64,000 nucleotides of DNA from Cladocopium goreaui (GCA_947184155.2 CAMXCT020006201.1:295715-359714); one strand, 5' to 3'. Positions 1 to 12,668 are shown, numbered from the stretch's first letter. Notes: generated from the sequence alone by a model not told the origin. Made by a program: numbers and translations.

Positions 1-42
1 AAGCGCAGGGCAGTCAAACATGCTTCAGACGCTGAAGTGGAG
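1..42 (+). CDS. Possible partial exon at window edge
   Basis: An open frame reads KRRAVKHASDAEVE and is followed directly by a GT donor (gtgtaa) at 43. The charged composition and the GT suggest the tail of an exon whose start lies outside the window. A second frame is also open, so the frame is not certain. No family was recognised. The stretch is short and could be chance. Confidence 0.3.
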
Positions 43-594
43 GTGTAAAAAGGCTTTCCGCACGCAGTTTGCCAGGGGATGCAAATGATGCAATCAGGAT
101 ATACTTTAAAACGATGTAGTGAACTCCCAAAAACGATAACTTTGACCCGAAGATCGCATTTTTCAATTGCGGTTTTGCCGATCGCTCATCTGTCCATATT
201 GTCGGAAGTTTGACTGACTTCTAAACTTCCTTCGATAATTATGTATATACATAAGCTTATACTATAGATATTGTCGAAAGGTATGATGTAGATCGGCTCA
301 TACAGTTTCAATCCAAATATTCACATCTACTTACTGTACACATAATTGTACACATATGATACATATCCAATCATATTGTATATTGATATTTATATACATA
401 TATATATAGATACCTATATATATATATATATAGATACCTATATATATATTTATACACATACATATTAATATATGTATGTATAGAGATGTATGATTGATGG
501 ATTGACTTTCTTCTATATAGATTCTATAAACCGACAAATTCATATTGTATGCATCCAGAGTCCGTGAGCTTTCAATGTTGTTTGCTGTTTTCAG
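43..594. other. Non-coding, AT-rich, probable intron
   Basis: Contains TATATA tracts at about 395-475. No supported gene is seen on either strand; long open frames here are repeat translations. Confidence 0.5.
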
Positions 595-690
595 TACCAG
601 TATCGGAGACTCAGCTACTCCCCTGGTCGTCGCCGAGGCTGGCAAGCCAACTGGTGGCACAAGTACTTGAAACTCCGCCTCTTCAGGGGA
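595..690 (+). CDS. Probable exon, frame ambiguous
   Basis: A pyrimidine-rich acceptor (gttttcag) ends at 594 and is followed by about 95 nt of GC-richer sequence. All three forward frames stay open: one gives a W- and R-rich peptide (RGWQANWWHKYLKLRLF), another TSIGDSATPLVVAEAGKPTG, the third SPRLASQLVAQVLETPPLQ. The first resembles the aromatic/basic style of the membrane-protein exons from 7.8 kb on, so this may be an N-terminal exon of that gene. The 3' end is approximate and the product is unknown. Confidence 0.35.
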
Positions 691-2832
691 TGGGCGATTC
701 ATGCGATGGATGTTTATTCACCCAATGTAGGTGGATTGAATGATGGAGTAAGATGGATATAGCTTACGAGCTGTATATGCCATAGAATATCCCATAAATC
801 CATTCAGCCCACATTTTATGGTACATTGTATGATATAGATTTATGCCATGATTTTGTCGCATTTTTTATATTTTTATGAGATGTTCTCCAAAAATGGGGA
901 TACAACTGATACAACCACCCAACATGTTGGATGGGAGAGTGGGTTTAGCTATGCGACCACCAGAAGACGGTACAAATATGCATCGCACCGTATTTTAGCA
1001 GTTTATTTTCAAGTGAAAATCGCAGGGTGAGCTCAGCCGGACCCGAATAGGGGGGCTGTCTGGTGTTTGTGTGTGTGTGTGTCCATAAGACGGGAGGATG
1101 TTGAGATGATGGCTGCAGTTCAGCATAGCAACCCGCCGAAAGAATCCAATGGATAGAAGTTAGTAACATTTAGTAACATCCTCTAAAATACAATGTTGTT
1201 TTTTTATATTAATACTAGATTTTGCTGACGTTTTGGATCTGTTGCGCTGGTGACTGGGATATTCCCCATTACACACTGTGCATGAATTTGTGGATAGCAT
1301 CCCGGCATCCTGCACAATGCGATAAATTTGCTGGTCCCACTGTCCCACTTGATGGACTCACAGGATAAAGATGCTGGAAGGCTAGATGATGGTATGATGA
1401 TGGTTATGTTCTGCAACGAAACCACTAGTTGCTTGTGTAATTCATCGGTACCTACCAAACTTTGTCTTAATTCCATTTTGAGTGCTTACAGTGCTCACAT
1501 CTTGCTTTCGGCCCTCTTTCACTGCTGTCGGAACAGGTAGTTGCTTTGTTTTTTTATACTTGTCTTGTTCTTGTGTCTGCAGTGATTGTGATTTTCTCTC
1601 ACGGAGAAAATTGAATGCAAGTACACCCACATATATAGTTCCAAATTTCTTCAACCCCCCCAGACAGGATGGGTTTGATACACTTTGATACATGTTCCAT
1701 GTGAAAATATGTGAGACATTTCTTTGAGCCCATTGGTAGCCCAGTTCCATCCATGCTTTGTGGGACCAATGACCCCGCTTCAGGTACCTAAACCGGAGGT
1801 ACTGCACCATATAAATCCATATAATATAAAACCATATTTTGGGGTATATCCCTTCACATAGCCCCAAGAAAATAGACCATATATGGTAGATACCTCCAAG
1901 AAATCGGTACCTGAAATGGCCACTGATTAGGACATTGCTCTACTACTTCAATGCGCTGCCAGCCACCCTGGCTGTCCCCTTGCCTCCAAATGGCTGCGGG
2001 TGGATCCGCAAAGTGTGTCTGAAAATGAGGCGATTTCACCCCAAGTTAGACTCTTGTTTTGATTGGCAAAATGATGATCAACACATTTTTGGGTACCATG
2101 TTTTTTGGACAAACCAAAGTGATGGTTGATGCTAATAATAGGAATCATCCTGACAATGATTTATATCTTGATATTTCCTGGGTTTATGAATTTATGAATA
2201 TTTTGCCCAGACATTTGGGTATGGTCTGAAACAAAAGTGAATGGTTTAAGATCTGAAAAATGAGTAGTTGTGAGGGTCAAGTTGCACTAGAGTATTGCGC
2301 CATAGCCGACAAGGTATCCGAACCTTTGCATACCATGGGAATGCAGCTAGTTGCGGGGGGGAACCACTGCGAATCACCTCGATGAAAGAATAGAATGAAA
2401 TAAACTAGTCCTCTTTAACTTTGATTAGACATAAATACATGTTCTTGTAGCTACAAGCAAGTTCATTTAGGTTTACATGGTAACTAGATTCACTAGATGG
2501 TTCGCTAAATTCATTTCTGGATGATCATCCAAGTAACGCTGTGGGGTGAGGCATGATGCGCCGGTGGGTGGTTCGCCCATCACCTCGATTTGTTCAGGGC
2601 ACAGTTCTAATATGTTCTAATCCCAGTCTGGTTGAATGATTTTGATGATGATGATGATGATGATAAATGATAAATGATAAATGATAAATGATAAATGATA
2701 AATGATCATATCTAATGAATCCAATGATAACGGCAATGAAAATTTATAATACCAGCAATATTAAGCAATGGACATAGATGGATTTCTATTGACACTGTAA
2801 CAACTGACCACTGCGGCTACTACACCTCCAAG
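691..2832. other. Non-coding stretch, no supported gene
   Basis: Mixed-composition sequence with GT-rich, AT-rich and TGATAAA tracts. Overlapping 60-140 aa open frames on both strands have no domain features or splice context. Nothing else was recognised. Confidence 0.4.
2640..2706. repeat. GAT then TAAATGA microsatellites
   Basis: A run of GAT triplets passes into a 7-bp repeat (aaatgat) about seven times. Confidence 0.85.
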
Positions 2833-2915
2833 GTGATCATCTCGGCAATTCTGTGGTGCGGCCTTCAGTACGCTTGCCTGTGCAACGAATTTTGGACCTG
2901 CGCGGGGTGGAGAAA
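2833..2915 (+). CDS. Candidate exon, possible membrane segment
   Basis: Follows an acceptor (ccaag) and is GC-richer than its flanks. In phase 0 it reads IISAILWCGLQYACLCNEFW, a plausible transmembrane stretch; another open frame reads RPSVRLPVQRILDLRGVEKR. The hydrophobic frame would suit the polytopic membrane gene downstream. Frame, 3' end and membership of that gene are unproven. Confidence 0.3.
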
Positions 2916-2924
2916 CGCATAAGT

Positions 2925-3462
2925 TGGTGAACAAAAACTGGGAAAAGGGGAATCAACGAAATCAAAAGTTTCTTTGTTTGTCATTTTTTCCACAGTGCAG
3001 TGATTTTTGTCAAGAGACTTCGATGCTGAACCATACAGGTAGGTACAAGGGTACTCTAGTTGGTCATGCATCAAATCGCAGAAAGCAGACGGTCCTTCCA
3101 CCACAGTACCAGTGGGCATCCTTCCTCCTTCGATATTCGCTGGTTCGAGGGACTTTCAGACAAACACACTCTCCCCTCAAACGTGGCGGCCAAAACTGGA
3201 TTTGCACTTCCAGTGCCATGCTGCTTGGTAATTTAGTAAGTAGGAGTGTACCTTATTTGGTCGTATACAGTTTGGATACTGACATTTGCTCTACTGTATA
3301 TTTATAGATATACATGTATACATATTTATAGTACCATCATGTGACACAATGAATATATATATATATAATATAACATAGACCCGGGCAAGCCGGCGGCGGA
3401 AGTTTCCCAAACATAAATGACCTATAGTTCAAAGACAACCTGTCCAGACCGTGTCCTTCCCT
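2925..3462. other. Non-coding stretch before the TTCACACT minisatellite
   Basis: Short open frames on both strands lack any recognisable domain. TA-rich at 3300-3370. Nothing supported. Confidence 0.4.
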
Positions 3463-4485
3463 CGACACTCCACACCTCACACCTCACACTGCACACTGCA
3501 CACTGCACTCTTCGCACTCCAAACTTCACACTTCACACTCCACACTTCACACTGCACACTTCACACTTCACAGTCCACACCTCACACTTCACACTTCACA
3601 GTCCACACTTCACACTTCACACTTCACAGTCCACACTTCTCACTTCAGACTTCACACTTCACACTCCACATTTCACACTTCTCACTTCTCACTGCTTCCT
3701 TCACACTCCAAACTTCACACTTCACACTTCACACTTCTCACTTCGCACTTCACACTCCACACTTCACAGTCCACACTTCACACTTCTCACTTCACACTTC
3801 TCACTTCTCACTGCTTCCTTCACACTCCAAACTTCTCACTTCGCACTTCACACTCCACACTTCACAGTCCACACTTCACACTTCTCACTTCTCACTGCTT
3901 CCTTCCCACTCCAAACTTCACACTCCAAAACTTCACACTTCTCACTTCGCACTTCGCACTCCACACTTCACTCACACTTCACACTTCACAGTCCACACTT
4001 CACACTTCTCACTGCTTCCTTCACACTCCAAACCTCACACTTCACACTTCACACTGCTGCTCTTCGCACTCCACACTGCACAGTCCACACTTCACACTTC
4101 TCACTTCACACTTCTCACTTCTCACTGCTTCCTTCACACTCCAAACTTCACACTTCTCACTTCGCACTTCACACTCCACACTTCACAGTCCACACTTCAC
4201 ACTTCTCACTTCTCACTGTTTCCTTCCCACTCCAAACTTCACACTCCAAACTTCTCACTTCGCACTTCACACTCCACACTTCACTCACACTTCACACTTC
4301 ACACTTCTCACTTCTCACTGCTTCCTTCACACTCCAAACCTCACACTTCACACTTCACACTGCGCTCTTCGCACTCCAAACTGAAACTTCACACTCCACA
4401 CTTCACACTTCCCACTTCCCACTGCTTCCTTCACACTTCCAACTTCACACTGCACTCTTCACGCCCCACACTTCACACTGCTCTA
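3463..4485. repeat. TTCACACT/CCACACT minisatellite, about 1 kb
   Basis: Tandem array with a 7-10 bp unit (cacacttcacactccacact and variants such as tctcact, gcacact), with higher-order blocks around cactgcttccttcacactcc. Two frames stay open for 353 and 425 codons only because the unit lacks stops; the H-, T- and S-rich products are not believable proteins. The reverse complement of the same unit recurs at 47.1 and 49.5 kb. Confidence 0.9.
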
Positions 4486-4512
4486 AACGTACGTCCAACA
4501 AAAAAAAACTAG

Positions 4513-4952
4513 TGCCAAAATGGAGAAAATCTGCTAACAAATCCATGTCGCAGCCTTCATGCAGCCACTCCAATACGATTTACGAGATCCAGCTGCAAAA
4601 GACAATAGTATTACGAATGCAGCCGCAGCACGCAGCAACCTTGACGCAGCCATTACAATGCGATCTGCAGAGATTGAGTTCCAAAACACAATAGAACTAC
4701 GCGCAACGGCGTCGGAAATTGTAGCTCCAAAACCGGATCTCGACGCCACAGCGAAAAAAAGACGATTTTGAAGCACTTTTTAAAAGGATTTTTAGAAGGA
4801 AAATCATTAGCGCCAAAATGGAGAAAATCTGCTAACAAATCCATGTCGCAGCCTTCATGCAGCCACTCCAATACGATTTACGAGATCCAGCTGCAAAAGA
4901 CAATAGTATTACGAATGCAGCCACAGCACGAAGCAACCTTGACGCAGCCATT
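4513..4952. repeat. Direct duplication of a 140-bp segment
   Basis: The segment beginning gccaaaatggagaaaatctg occurs at 4513-4653 and again at 4812-4952, offset 299 bp, with few differences. The intervening 158 bp is different. It adjoins the next repeat block. Confidence 0.85.
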
Positions 4953-4960
4953 TGCACTGC

Positions 4961-5760
4961 GGGAACGATCCTACAGTTGCAAAGCACAATGGACTTCCAT
5001 CGGCAACTCATCCACCAGCAACACTTGCAATCCCATTTACAGTGAGGGAACGATCCTACAGTTGCAAATCACAATGGAATTCCATCGGCAACTCATCCAC
5101 CAGCACCACTTGCAACCCCATTTACAATGCGGGAACGATCCTACAGTTGCAAATCACAATGGAATTCTGTCGACCACACATGGACGAAACACAGTTGAAA
5201 CCCCATTTACAATGCGGAACCGATCCGAGACCGATCCGAGGATGATCCGACAACACACGAGACCGTCCCGCACCCGTCGCACAGCAGAGGTAGATCATCG
5301 ACGTTCGGGGACGCACTTTGTATGGAAAAACATAGGCTTTCGTGCATCTGCTATCTCTCAAAAACGCATTTCGTGCGAGACTTCCTTCAAAACTCCATCG
5401 GCAACTCCTCCACCAGCACCACTTGCAATGCCATTTGCATTGCGGGAACGATCCTACAGTTGCAAATCACAATGGAATTCTGTCGACCGCACATGCACGA
5501 AACACGGGTGAAACCCCATTTACAATGCGGAACCGATCCGACCATGATCCGAGCATGATCCGACCACACACGAGACCGTCTCGCACCCGTCGCACCGCAG
5601 AGGTAGATCATCGACGTTCGGGGACGGACTTTGTATGGAAAAACATAGGCTTTCTTGCATCTGCTATCTCTCAAAAACGCATTTCGTGCGAGACTTCCTT
5701 CAAAACTCCATCGGCAACTCATCCACCAGCACCACTTGCAATCCCATTTACATTGCTTGA
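4961..5760. repeat. Compound repeat: about 85-bp unit and 313-bp unit
   Basis: The motif gggaacgatcctacagttgc recurs at 4961, 5046, 5131 and 5443. A larger unit containing gtagatcatcgacgttcggg and tttcgtgcgagacttccttc is duplicated about 313 bp apart (5262-5405 and 5576-5720). Open frames across it are repeat translations. Confidence 0.85.
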
Positions 5761-5772
5761 ACAATTTCTTTG

Positions 5773-7648
5773 CTAACTCTTTCTGTGACTAACTCTTTCC
5801 CTCACTAACTCTTTCTTTGACTAACTCTTTCCCTGACTAACTGTTTCTTTGCTAACTCTTTCTTTGACTACCTCATATATCCTGACTAACTCTTTCTTTG
5901 ACTAACTCTTTCTTTGACTGACTCTTTCCCTCACTAACTCTTTCTTTGACTAACTCTTTCCCTCACTAACTCTTTCTTTGACTAACTCTTTCCCTGACTA
6001 ACTGTTTCTTTGACTAACTCTTTCCCTCACTAACTCTTTCTTTGACGAACTCTTTCCCTCACTAACTCTTTCTTTGCTAACTCTTTCTTTGACTAACTCT
6101 TTCCCTCACTAACTCTTTCTTTGACTAACTCTTTCCCTCACTAACTCTTTCTTTGACTAACTCTTTCCCTGACTAACTGTTTCTTTGCTAACTCTTTCTT
6201 TGACTAACTCTTTCCCTGACTAACTCTTGCTTTGACTAACTCTTTCCCTGACTAACTGTTTCTTTGACTAACTCTTTCCCTGACTAACTGTTTCTTTGCT
6301 AACTCTTTCTTTGACTAACTCTTTCCCTCACTAACTCCTTCTTTGACTAACTCTTTCCCTCACTAACTCTTTCTTTGACTAACTCTTTCCCTGACTAACT
6401 GTTTCTTTGACTAACTCTTTCTTTGCCTAACTCTTTCCCTGACGAACTCTTTCTTTGCTAACTCTTTCTGTGACTAACTCTTTCCCTCACTAACTCTTTC
6501 TTTGACTAACTCTTTCCCTGACTAACTGTTTCTTTGCTACTAACTCTTTCTTTGACTAACTCTTTCCCTGACTAACTCTTTCCCTGACTAACTTTGACTA
6601 ATTCCAACTTTGACTAACTCTTTCTTTAACTAACTCTTTCCCTCCTAACTCTTTCTTTGCCTAACTCTTTCCCTGACTAACTGTTTCTTTGCTAACTCTT
6701 TCCCTCACCTAACTCTTTCTTTGACTAACTCTTTCCCTGACTAACTGTTTCTTTGACTAACTCTTTCTTTGACTAACGGTTTCTTTGCTAACTCTTTCCC
6801 TCACTAACTCTTTTCTTTGACTAACTCTTTCCCTGACTAACTCTTTCTTTGACTAACTCTTTCCCTCACTCTCTTTCCACTGACTAACTCTTTCTTTGAC
6901 TAACTCTTTCTTTGACTACTCTTTCTTTGACTAACTCTTTCTTTGACTAACTCTTTCCCTGACTAACTCTTTCTTTGACTAACGCTTTCTTTGACTAACT
7001 CTTTCCCTGACAAACTGTTTCTTTGACTAACTCTTTCTTTGACTAACGGTTTCTTTGCTAACTCTTTCCCTCACTAACTCTTTCTTTGACTAACTCTTTC
7101 CCTGACTAACTCTTTCTTTGACTAACTCTTTCTTTGACTAACTCTTTCCCTCACTATCTCTTTCTTTGACTAACTCTTTCCCTGACTAACTCTTTCTTTG
7201 ACTAACTCTTTCTTTGACTAACTCTTTCCCTCACTAACTCTTTCTTTGACTAACTCTTTCCCTGACTAACTCTTTCTTTGACTAACTCTTTCCCTGACTA
7301 ACTGTTTCTTTGCTAACTCTTTCTTTGACTAACCCTTTCCCTCACTAACTCTTTCTTTGACTAACTCTTTCCCTGACTAACTCTTTCTTTGACTAACTCT
7401 TTCCCTGACGAACTCTTTCTTTGCTAACTCTTTCTTTGACTAACTCTTTCCCTCACTAACTCCTTCTTTGACTAACTCTTTCCCTCACTAACTCTTTCTT
7501 TGACTAACTCTTTCCCTGACTAACTGTTTCTTTGACTAACTCTTTCCCTGACTAACTGTTTCTTTGCTAACTCTTTCTTTGACTAACTCTTTCCCTCACT
7601 AACTCTTTCTTTGACTGACTCTTTCCCTCACTAACTCTTTCCCTGACA
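5773..7648. repeat. 16-bp satellite (ctaactctttctttga), about 1.9 kb
   Basis: About 115-120 units of ctaactctttctttga alternating with ctaactctttccctga, making a 32-bp higher-order period. Single-base variants (ctgtttc, cactaac) and short deletions are scattered through it. No coding potential. Confidence 0.95.
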
Positions 7649-7804
7649 TTCTAAAAGTCCGTAACACGGAAGTTTCTCCCCCTAAACTTCCTTTGATAAT
7701 ATATATAAATATACATAATATATATATAATATGATGCATTTATACATATATTTTATGAATGATCTCTCAACTCCACGCTTGAAAAAAAAGCGAACAAGCG
7801 CCAG

Positions 7805-7853
7805 GAGCTGGCGTTGGCGCGGCTTTTCCCCCATGACCTTGGTCTTCCTGGCA
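7805..7853 (+). CDS. Candidate exon of membrane protein (N-terminal region)
   Basis: A gcgccag acceptor is followed by GC-rich sequence reading SWRWRGFSPMTLVFLA, with a GT donor (gtgctg) at 7854. The aromatic then hydrophobic pattern suits a membrane-entry helix, as expected upstream of the exon at 10789. A longer alternative frame (from KRQELALARLFPHDLG to beyond 7900) is also open, so frame and extent remain uncertain. Confidence 0.35.
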
Positions 7854-7974
7854 GTGCTGTGACCTGGCCGCGGTTCGGTTTTCGTCACGTAGAGTCTACG
7901 GTCAAAATGGGCGATTTAAGGATTGAACATGGCGATTTCAGCGGCGAAAATGCATCAAACATGATGAAAAACAC

Positions 7975-8940
7975 TGTTTTTCCCACCTGCCAGGTGAGGG
8001 TTGTTAGATTTTATCAGAGCTGTTCTCCTCCTCCTCCTCCTCCTCCTCGGCTAGCTGTCCTCCTCCTCCTCCTCGTCCTCCTCCTCCTCCCTCTAGTTTC
8101 TCCTCGACCATGTCTGCATCAACTTCCACCTCCACTTCCGCCTTGCCAACTCTTCGCCAAGCTCTTTGCCAACTCTCTTCGCCAAGCTCTTTGCCAACTT
8201 CCCAGCTCAGTGTGCACTGGGACCTCAACCTGGGACCTGCCCAGCTCAGTGTGCACCGCTGGACCTCAACCAGGGACCGTCTCAGCTCAGTGTGCACCGC
8301 TGGACCTCAACCTGGGACCTGCCCAGCCCAGTGTGCACCGCTGGACCTCAACCTGGGATTTGCCCAGCGCAGTGTGCACCGCTGGACCTCAACCGGGGAC
8401 CTCCCCAGCTCAGTGTGCACTGCTGGACCTCAACGGGCAGATAGAATGCCAGAAGATATGCCAGATAGAATGTCAGATGGAATGCCAGAAGATATGCCAG
8501 ATAAAATTCCATGAGATATGCCAAATAGAATGCCAGAAGATATGCCAGATAGAATGCCAGAAGATATACCAGATAGAATGCCAGAAGATATGCCAGATAG
8601 AATGCGAGAAGGTATGCCAAATAGAATGCCAGATAAAATATCAGATAGACTGCCACAAGATATGCCAGATAGAATCCCAGAAGATTTGCCAGATAATATG
8701 CCAGAAGATATGCCAGATAGAATGCCAGAAGATATATGCCAGAAGATATGCCAGAACATCTGCCAGAAGATATGCCAGATAGAATGCCAGAAGACATGCC
8801 AGAAGATATACCAGAATATATGCCAGAAGATATGCCAGATAGAATGCCGGATCGAATGCCAGAAGATATGTCAGATAGAATGCCAGAAGATTTGCCAGTA
8901 ACAAATTGATAAATGTCATGGCGGGGATCACTCGAAGTAA
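7975..8940. mobile_element. Modular repeat element, copy A
   Basis: Left end gtttttcccacctgccaggt, then tgagggttgttagatttt, a CTC polypyrimidine tract, an about 41-bp minisatellite (ctggacctcaacctgggac..., 8208-8438), a 12-bp array (ccagatagaatg / ccagaagatatg, 8439-8905) and right end tttgccagtaac ... ggcggggatcactcgaagta. The ends match copies B, C and D. Near the left end CACCTG-C-CAGGTG forms a small palindrome, and CCCACC at the left mirrors GG(T/C)GGGG at the right. ORFs inside are repeat translations. Called mobile from its dispersed copies; no transposase is seen. Confidence 0.6.
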
Positions 8941-8947
8941 ACTAATT

Positions 8948-9747
8948 GTTCCCCATCTGCCAGGTGAGGGTTGCTAGATTTTAACAGAGCTTTTCTCCTC
9001 CTCCTCCGCCTCCTCCGCCTCCTCTGCTTCCTCTGCCTCCTCCGCCTCCTCACCCGCCGCCTCCTCCTCGCAGTCCAGATCCCAGGTGGCACAGCCGGAC
9101 CTCCACCGCAAGCTCCAGATCCCAGTGGGCACTGCCGGACCTCAACCGCGAGTTGCAGATCGCAGTTGGCACTGCCGGACCTCAACCGCGACTTCCAGGT
9201 CGCAATGGGCACTGCCGGACCTCAACCGCGACTTCCAGATCGCAGTGGGGATTGCCGGACCTTAACCGCGACTTCCAGATCGCAGTGGGCACTGCCGGAC
9301 CTCAACCGCGACTTCCAGATCGCAGTGAAGAATGTCAGAAAAGATGTCAGATAGAATGTCAGAAGATATGCCAGATAGAATGCCAGATGGAATGTCAGAA
9401 AGAATGTCAGAAGGTATGCCAGACAGAATGTCAGAAGATATGCCAGAAAGAATGTCAGAAGATATGTCAGATAGAATGTCAGAAGATATGCCAGATAGAA
9501 TGCCAGGAAAAATGTCAGAAGATATGCCAGATAGAATGTCAGATAGAATGCCAGAAGATATGCCAGATAGAATGCCAGAAGATTTGCCAGATAGAATGCC
9601 AGAAGATATGCCAGAACATATGCCAGAAGATATGCCAGATAGAACGCCAGATAGAATGCCAGAAGATATGTCAGATAGAATGCCGGAAGATTTGCCAGTA
9701 AGAAAATGTATAAATGTCATGGTGGGGATCACACGAAGTAAAGTAAT
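8948..9747. mobile_element. Modular repeat element, copy B
   Basis: Starts 8 bp after copy A with gttccccatctgccaggtga and ends ccatggtggggatcacacga... at about 9747. Internal parts are a CTC/CGC tract, a 40-bp minisatellite (gatcgcagtgggcactgccg..., 9083-9330) and a 12-bp array with many tcagaagatatg variants (9331-9705). The order of modules is as in copy A, but the 40-bp minisatellite is of the copy C type. Confidence 0.6.
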
Positions 9748-10788
9748 TATGGTTTTATGGGGTTTAAAATGATTCAAATGGATGTGAACGTGATTTCACC
9801 AAGATGATGCAACAATTGGTGAGCCATGAAGAAATGGGGATTTAACCAGCAACCAACTAGGCTAGCTAGAGTTCATGGTAGATAAATCGATCTAGTTAAT
9901 GGCAAATGGGCGAACAAAAACCAAAACGCAAAACTGGAGGGCACCACCTGATATGCTCCATGAAACATTGCAGATAACATTGGAGATTTTTGAGCCATGC
10001 ATTCCTGCTGCCGATTGCTGCCGCATGTTTGTTCACACACTGACCACAGTTGCTGCTTTATATCCAACCACACTTGACCATGGGCGTTGGGCAAAATTGT
10101 CCTTTTTCATCCTAGCATTGCCTCAAACATATCTGAATAATACATAACTACCTTATTCGTGACCAAACCCCATGAAATGATGCAGAAACCAAAGAGAAAC
10201 AATCAAGTTCATTGCCCGGTGGCAAAAACTTTTAGATTGACGACCATTTTTTTTGCCAGAACCTTATGTTTGTATCTATAGTGGTAAGTTTCAATCATTT
10301 CCAGCCCCTACCATTCAGGGTCTCAAGATGGTTACAATCCAGACTGAAAATCAGTTGCGACGGATTTTGGCCCCCAAAAGAACATCAAACATATATCACT
10401 ACCACAGTAATTCCGCCCAATATTAAACACCGTATCAATGGTCCCAAATATATTAAATATATGTCAATTCCCTATCAAACCATGATGTTGGATTTTGAAG
10501 GATTTTGGGTGTGTATAATATTAGGGGCTTCAGGGAGTATATACCAGTAATTCCCATGAAATCCCATTAAATCAGTATTAAATCAGCATTTTGTTTACTA
10601 TAAATCCAATTATGTACTGTAAATCACCATTAACCATGGAGATCACCATTTAGGGGCTTAAGGGATTATATACCATTAAATGCAATATAATCCCAATAAA
10701 ATCTCCTGAAATCACCATGGAAATAGCCATGATTCATGGATTTCGCTTCTCTTTTGAACGCCGAAATGGCCGTCGGCCGTTGCCACAG
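9748..10788. other. Non-coding stretch, probable intron
   Basis: An 82-codon open frame at 9899-10147 has even amino-acid composition but no domain I recognise and no acceptor/donor pair. The rest is AT-rich with repeated ccattaaat/aatccc phrases. Confidence 0.35.
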
Positions 10789-10849
10789 GTTCTCCTGGCA
10801 CCACATCCGAGCGTTTTTTCCCCGATGGAGAAGGAGGTGGATCTTTTTG
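10789..10849 (+). CDS. Membrane-protein exon ending FL before DKVCIDQ
   Basis: Acceptor gccacag ends at 10788. After one leading base the frame reads FSWHHIRAFFPRWRRRWIFL and stops at a GA-type donor (gaaccc). It joins in phase to the exon at 11991 to give FLDKVCIDQQD, a signature I recall from a large dinoflagellate family of uncharacterised multi-pass membrane proteins. The aromatic/basic run just before FLDK is typical of that family as I remember it. The longer frame running through here is open by chance. Function unknown. Confidence 0.7.
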
Positions 10850-11076
10850 GAACCCTGGCGCTTCCACCATGGTGGTTCAACCATCATTACTCATGGTATG
10901 CCAATCCCGGATTAATAAACCATGGTTTGTTAATTAGGGGGGTACTCCTCCAATAGTCATAATCTAGTACTTAAATGGTACCCTCCCAATTAAACAGCCC
11001 AGGGGTTTATTAATCCAGGGTTGACATTAAATATGATGGTATTTTTATAACCTATAAGTCAACTAGGGCTGATAAT

Positions 11077-11145
11077 TAACCATCATTAACCATCATTAAC
11101 CATCATTAACCATCATTAACCATCATTAACCATCATTAACCACCA
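11077..11145. repeat. 10-bp tandem repeat (catcattaac)
   Basis: About seven perfect copies of catcattaac, followed by caaccaacca and a TA tract. Confidence 0.95.
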
Positions 11146-11990
11146 ACCAACCAACCATATATATATATAATATAGCAATAATAAGAATACTAATAATAAT
11201 AGTAATAATAATAATATTTGGGGTAGCCCCATGACTGAGGAAACGTTCAAGTGCTGGATGATTTGTCTGGGGGTTACATTACCACCAACAAATGGGAATG
11301 ACATTCTTCTATGGGGATTGTAACGAATAATCCCATTTGGTATCCCAGTAATTAAGATTATATATATATACTACATATCAAATTTCTTAAGCAACCAGAA
11401 TATTAATTTGTGGGATGAGCATTTACGTGGATAAGTTATGGACAGCAGCCTCGAGTTGCGACGTCACTTGAAAAATGTTTTTTCTGAATTCTTATATATA
11501 CAATTGTATATACATATATATATATTATGAATCATCCCAAAAAAGCCGAACTTTGCAGGTTGGTGAATTACTCCAATTGATTCAGGCAGATATAGAAAGG
11601 CTGTGGTTTCCCAAGAAAAACAGGTCTACAAATCATGAATTTTGAAGGATGTTCCATATCCATGCTAATTTATTCAATGCTAAAAACTTAAGTTCACTAG
11701 ACAATTAGCACCATCTCGGAGCAGTTTTCCGGAGCAGTTTTCCCATGGGGATGGTTGCAGTTAAGACTTTCACATGTACAACAGGTATGTTGTTTCAATG
11801 TAGTTGACACCGTAGAAAAATTATCCATAATTAAGTCTCCATAATTATCCATTATAGTAATTATTATAATTATAATTAATTATCTATAATGCCATATGAA
11901 GAATGCTGAGCAAGAGTTTCTGAGGGTTTGACCCAAACGCGTACCGCAAGTATCAAACCATGTTCCGTCTATCTGTGGGCCGAAATTGAG

Positions 11991-12025
11991 GACAAGGTTT
12001 GTATCGATCAACAAGATGCTGAAAG
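11991..12025 (+). CDS. Membrane-protein exon DKVCIDQQDAE
   Basis: A 35-nt exon reading DKVCIDQQDAE plus two bases, after the acceptor aaattgag and before a GA donor (gactgg). It joins 10849 in phase 0 and 12669 in phase 2, restoring AERKTRGIKSIGA. The DKxCIxQ motif is the most recognisable block of the family. The intron upstream starts with GA and the exon starts with GA. A reverse-strand ORF over this region is a shadow. Confidence 0.75.
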
Positions 12026-12247
12026 GACTGGGCGCTTGCAAAAAATCAGGATACGAGGGTGGTGACGAGTAGATTACTACCATGATTATATGTATGTATA
12101 CATTATGTAGATATATATATATATATATATATATGGGTCATACATCCAAGGTGAGGCACCCTAGATAGCCAAGTTATAAATTGGTTAATTAAGGTTTATG
12201 GAGGATAACTGGTTCATGGGGGCCTCATCTTGTAGGGGACTAATTAT

Positions 12248-12380
12248 TACCCTCCGGCGCCCTCCGGTCATCAAACGTGGCTGGCTGGAAAATTCCTGAA
12301 CTAAATTGAGGTTTATAGCTCGGAAAATCATCTATAAATGGTGGATGTTCGATTGCCACGTTTGATGACACCGGATGGTA
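12248..12380. mobile_element. Stowaway-like MITE, CCCTCCGG type
   Basis: Flanked by TA on both sides (12248-12249 and 12379-12380). Left terminus ccctccgg..., right terminus ...caccggatgg; inner arms tcatcaaacgtgg and ccacgtttgatga are inverted repeats. It lies in the intron between the exons at 11991 and 12669. It belongs to the same family as 26211-26325. Confidence 0.65.
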
Positions 12381-12668
12381 ACCATCAAGCACAAAAACGT
12401 TTCCGCATCGTGCCCAAGTTTGGCCAAGAGAATAGGTATGATCCAGGACATCTCACAGAATTTGTTTCAAGGAATAAACAGTCTAAATTGATTGGTTATG
12501 TTTGTTGTTTCAGTTTTTTTGCTTAGGAAACCCCTATAGCTACAAGCTGGTGCCCCCCAGTTATGTTAGTTGGCTTATAATCCCCATGAACTATAGATAT
12601 AACCCCCTTAAACTCTAGATATTGGACTTATAAACCAACTTAGTCAACTATGGGGCACCACCTTGAAG

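Noticed and set aside
3417-4694. 425- and 353-codon forward ORFs
   Set aside because: Translations of the TTCACACT minisatellite; no stops in the unit, no domain, no splice context.
3463-7648. Regular repeats considered as a CRISPR array
   Set aside because: Units are contiguous with no unique spacers, and the genome is eukaryotic.
9899-10147. 82-codon ORF considered as a transposase fragment
   Set aside because: No catalytic motif or splice signals; length is within chance expectation.
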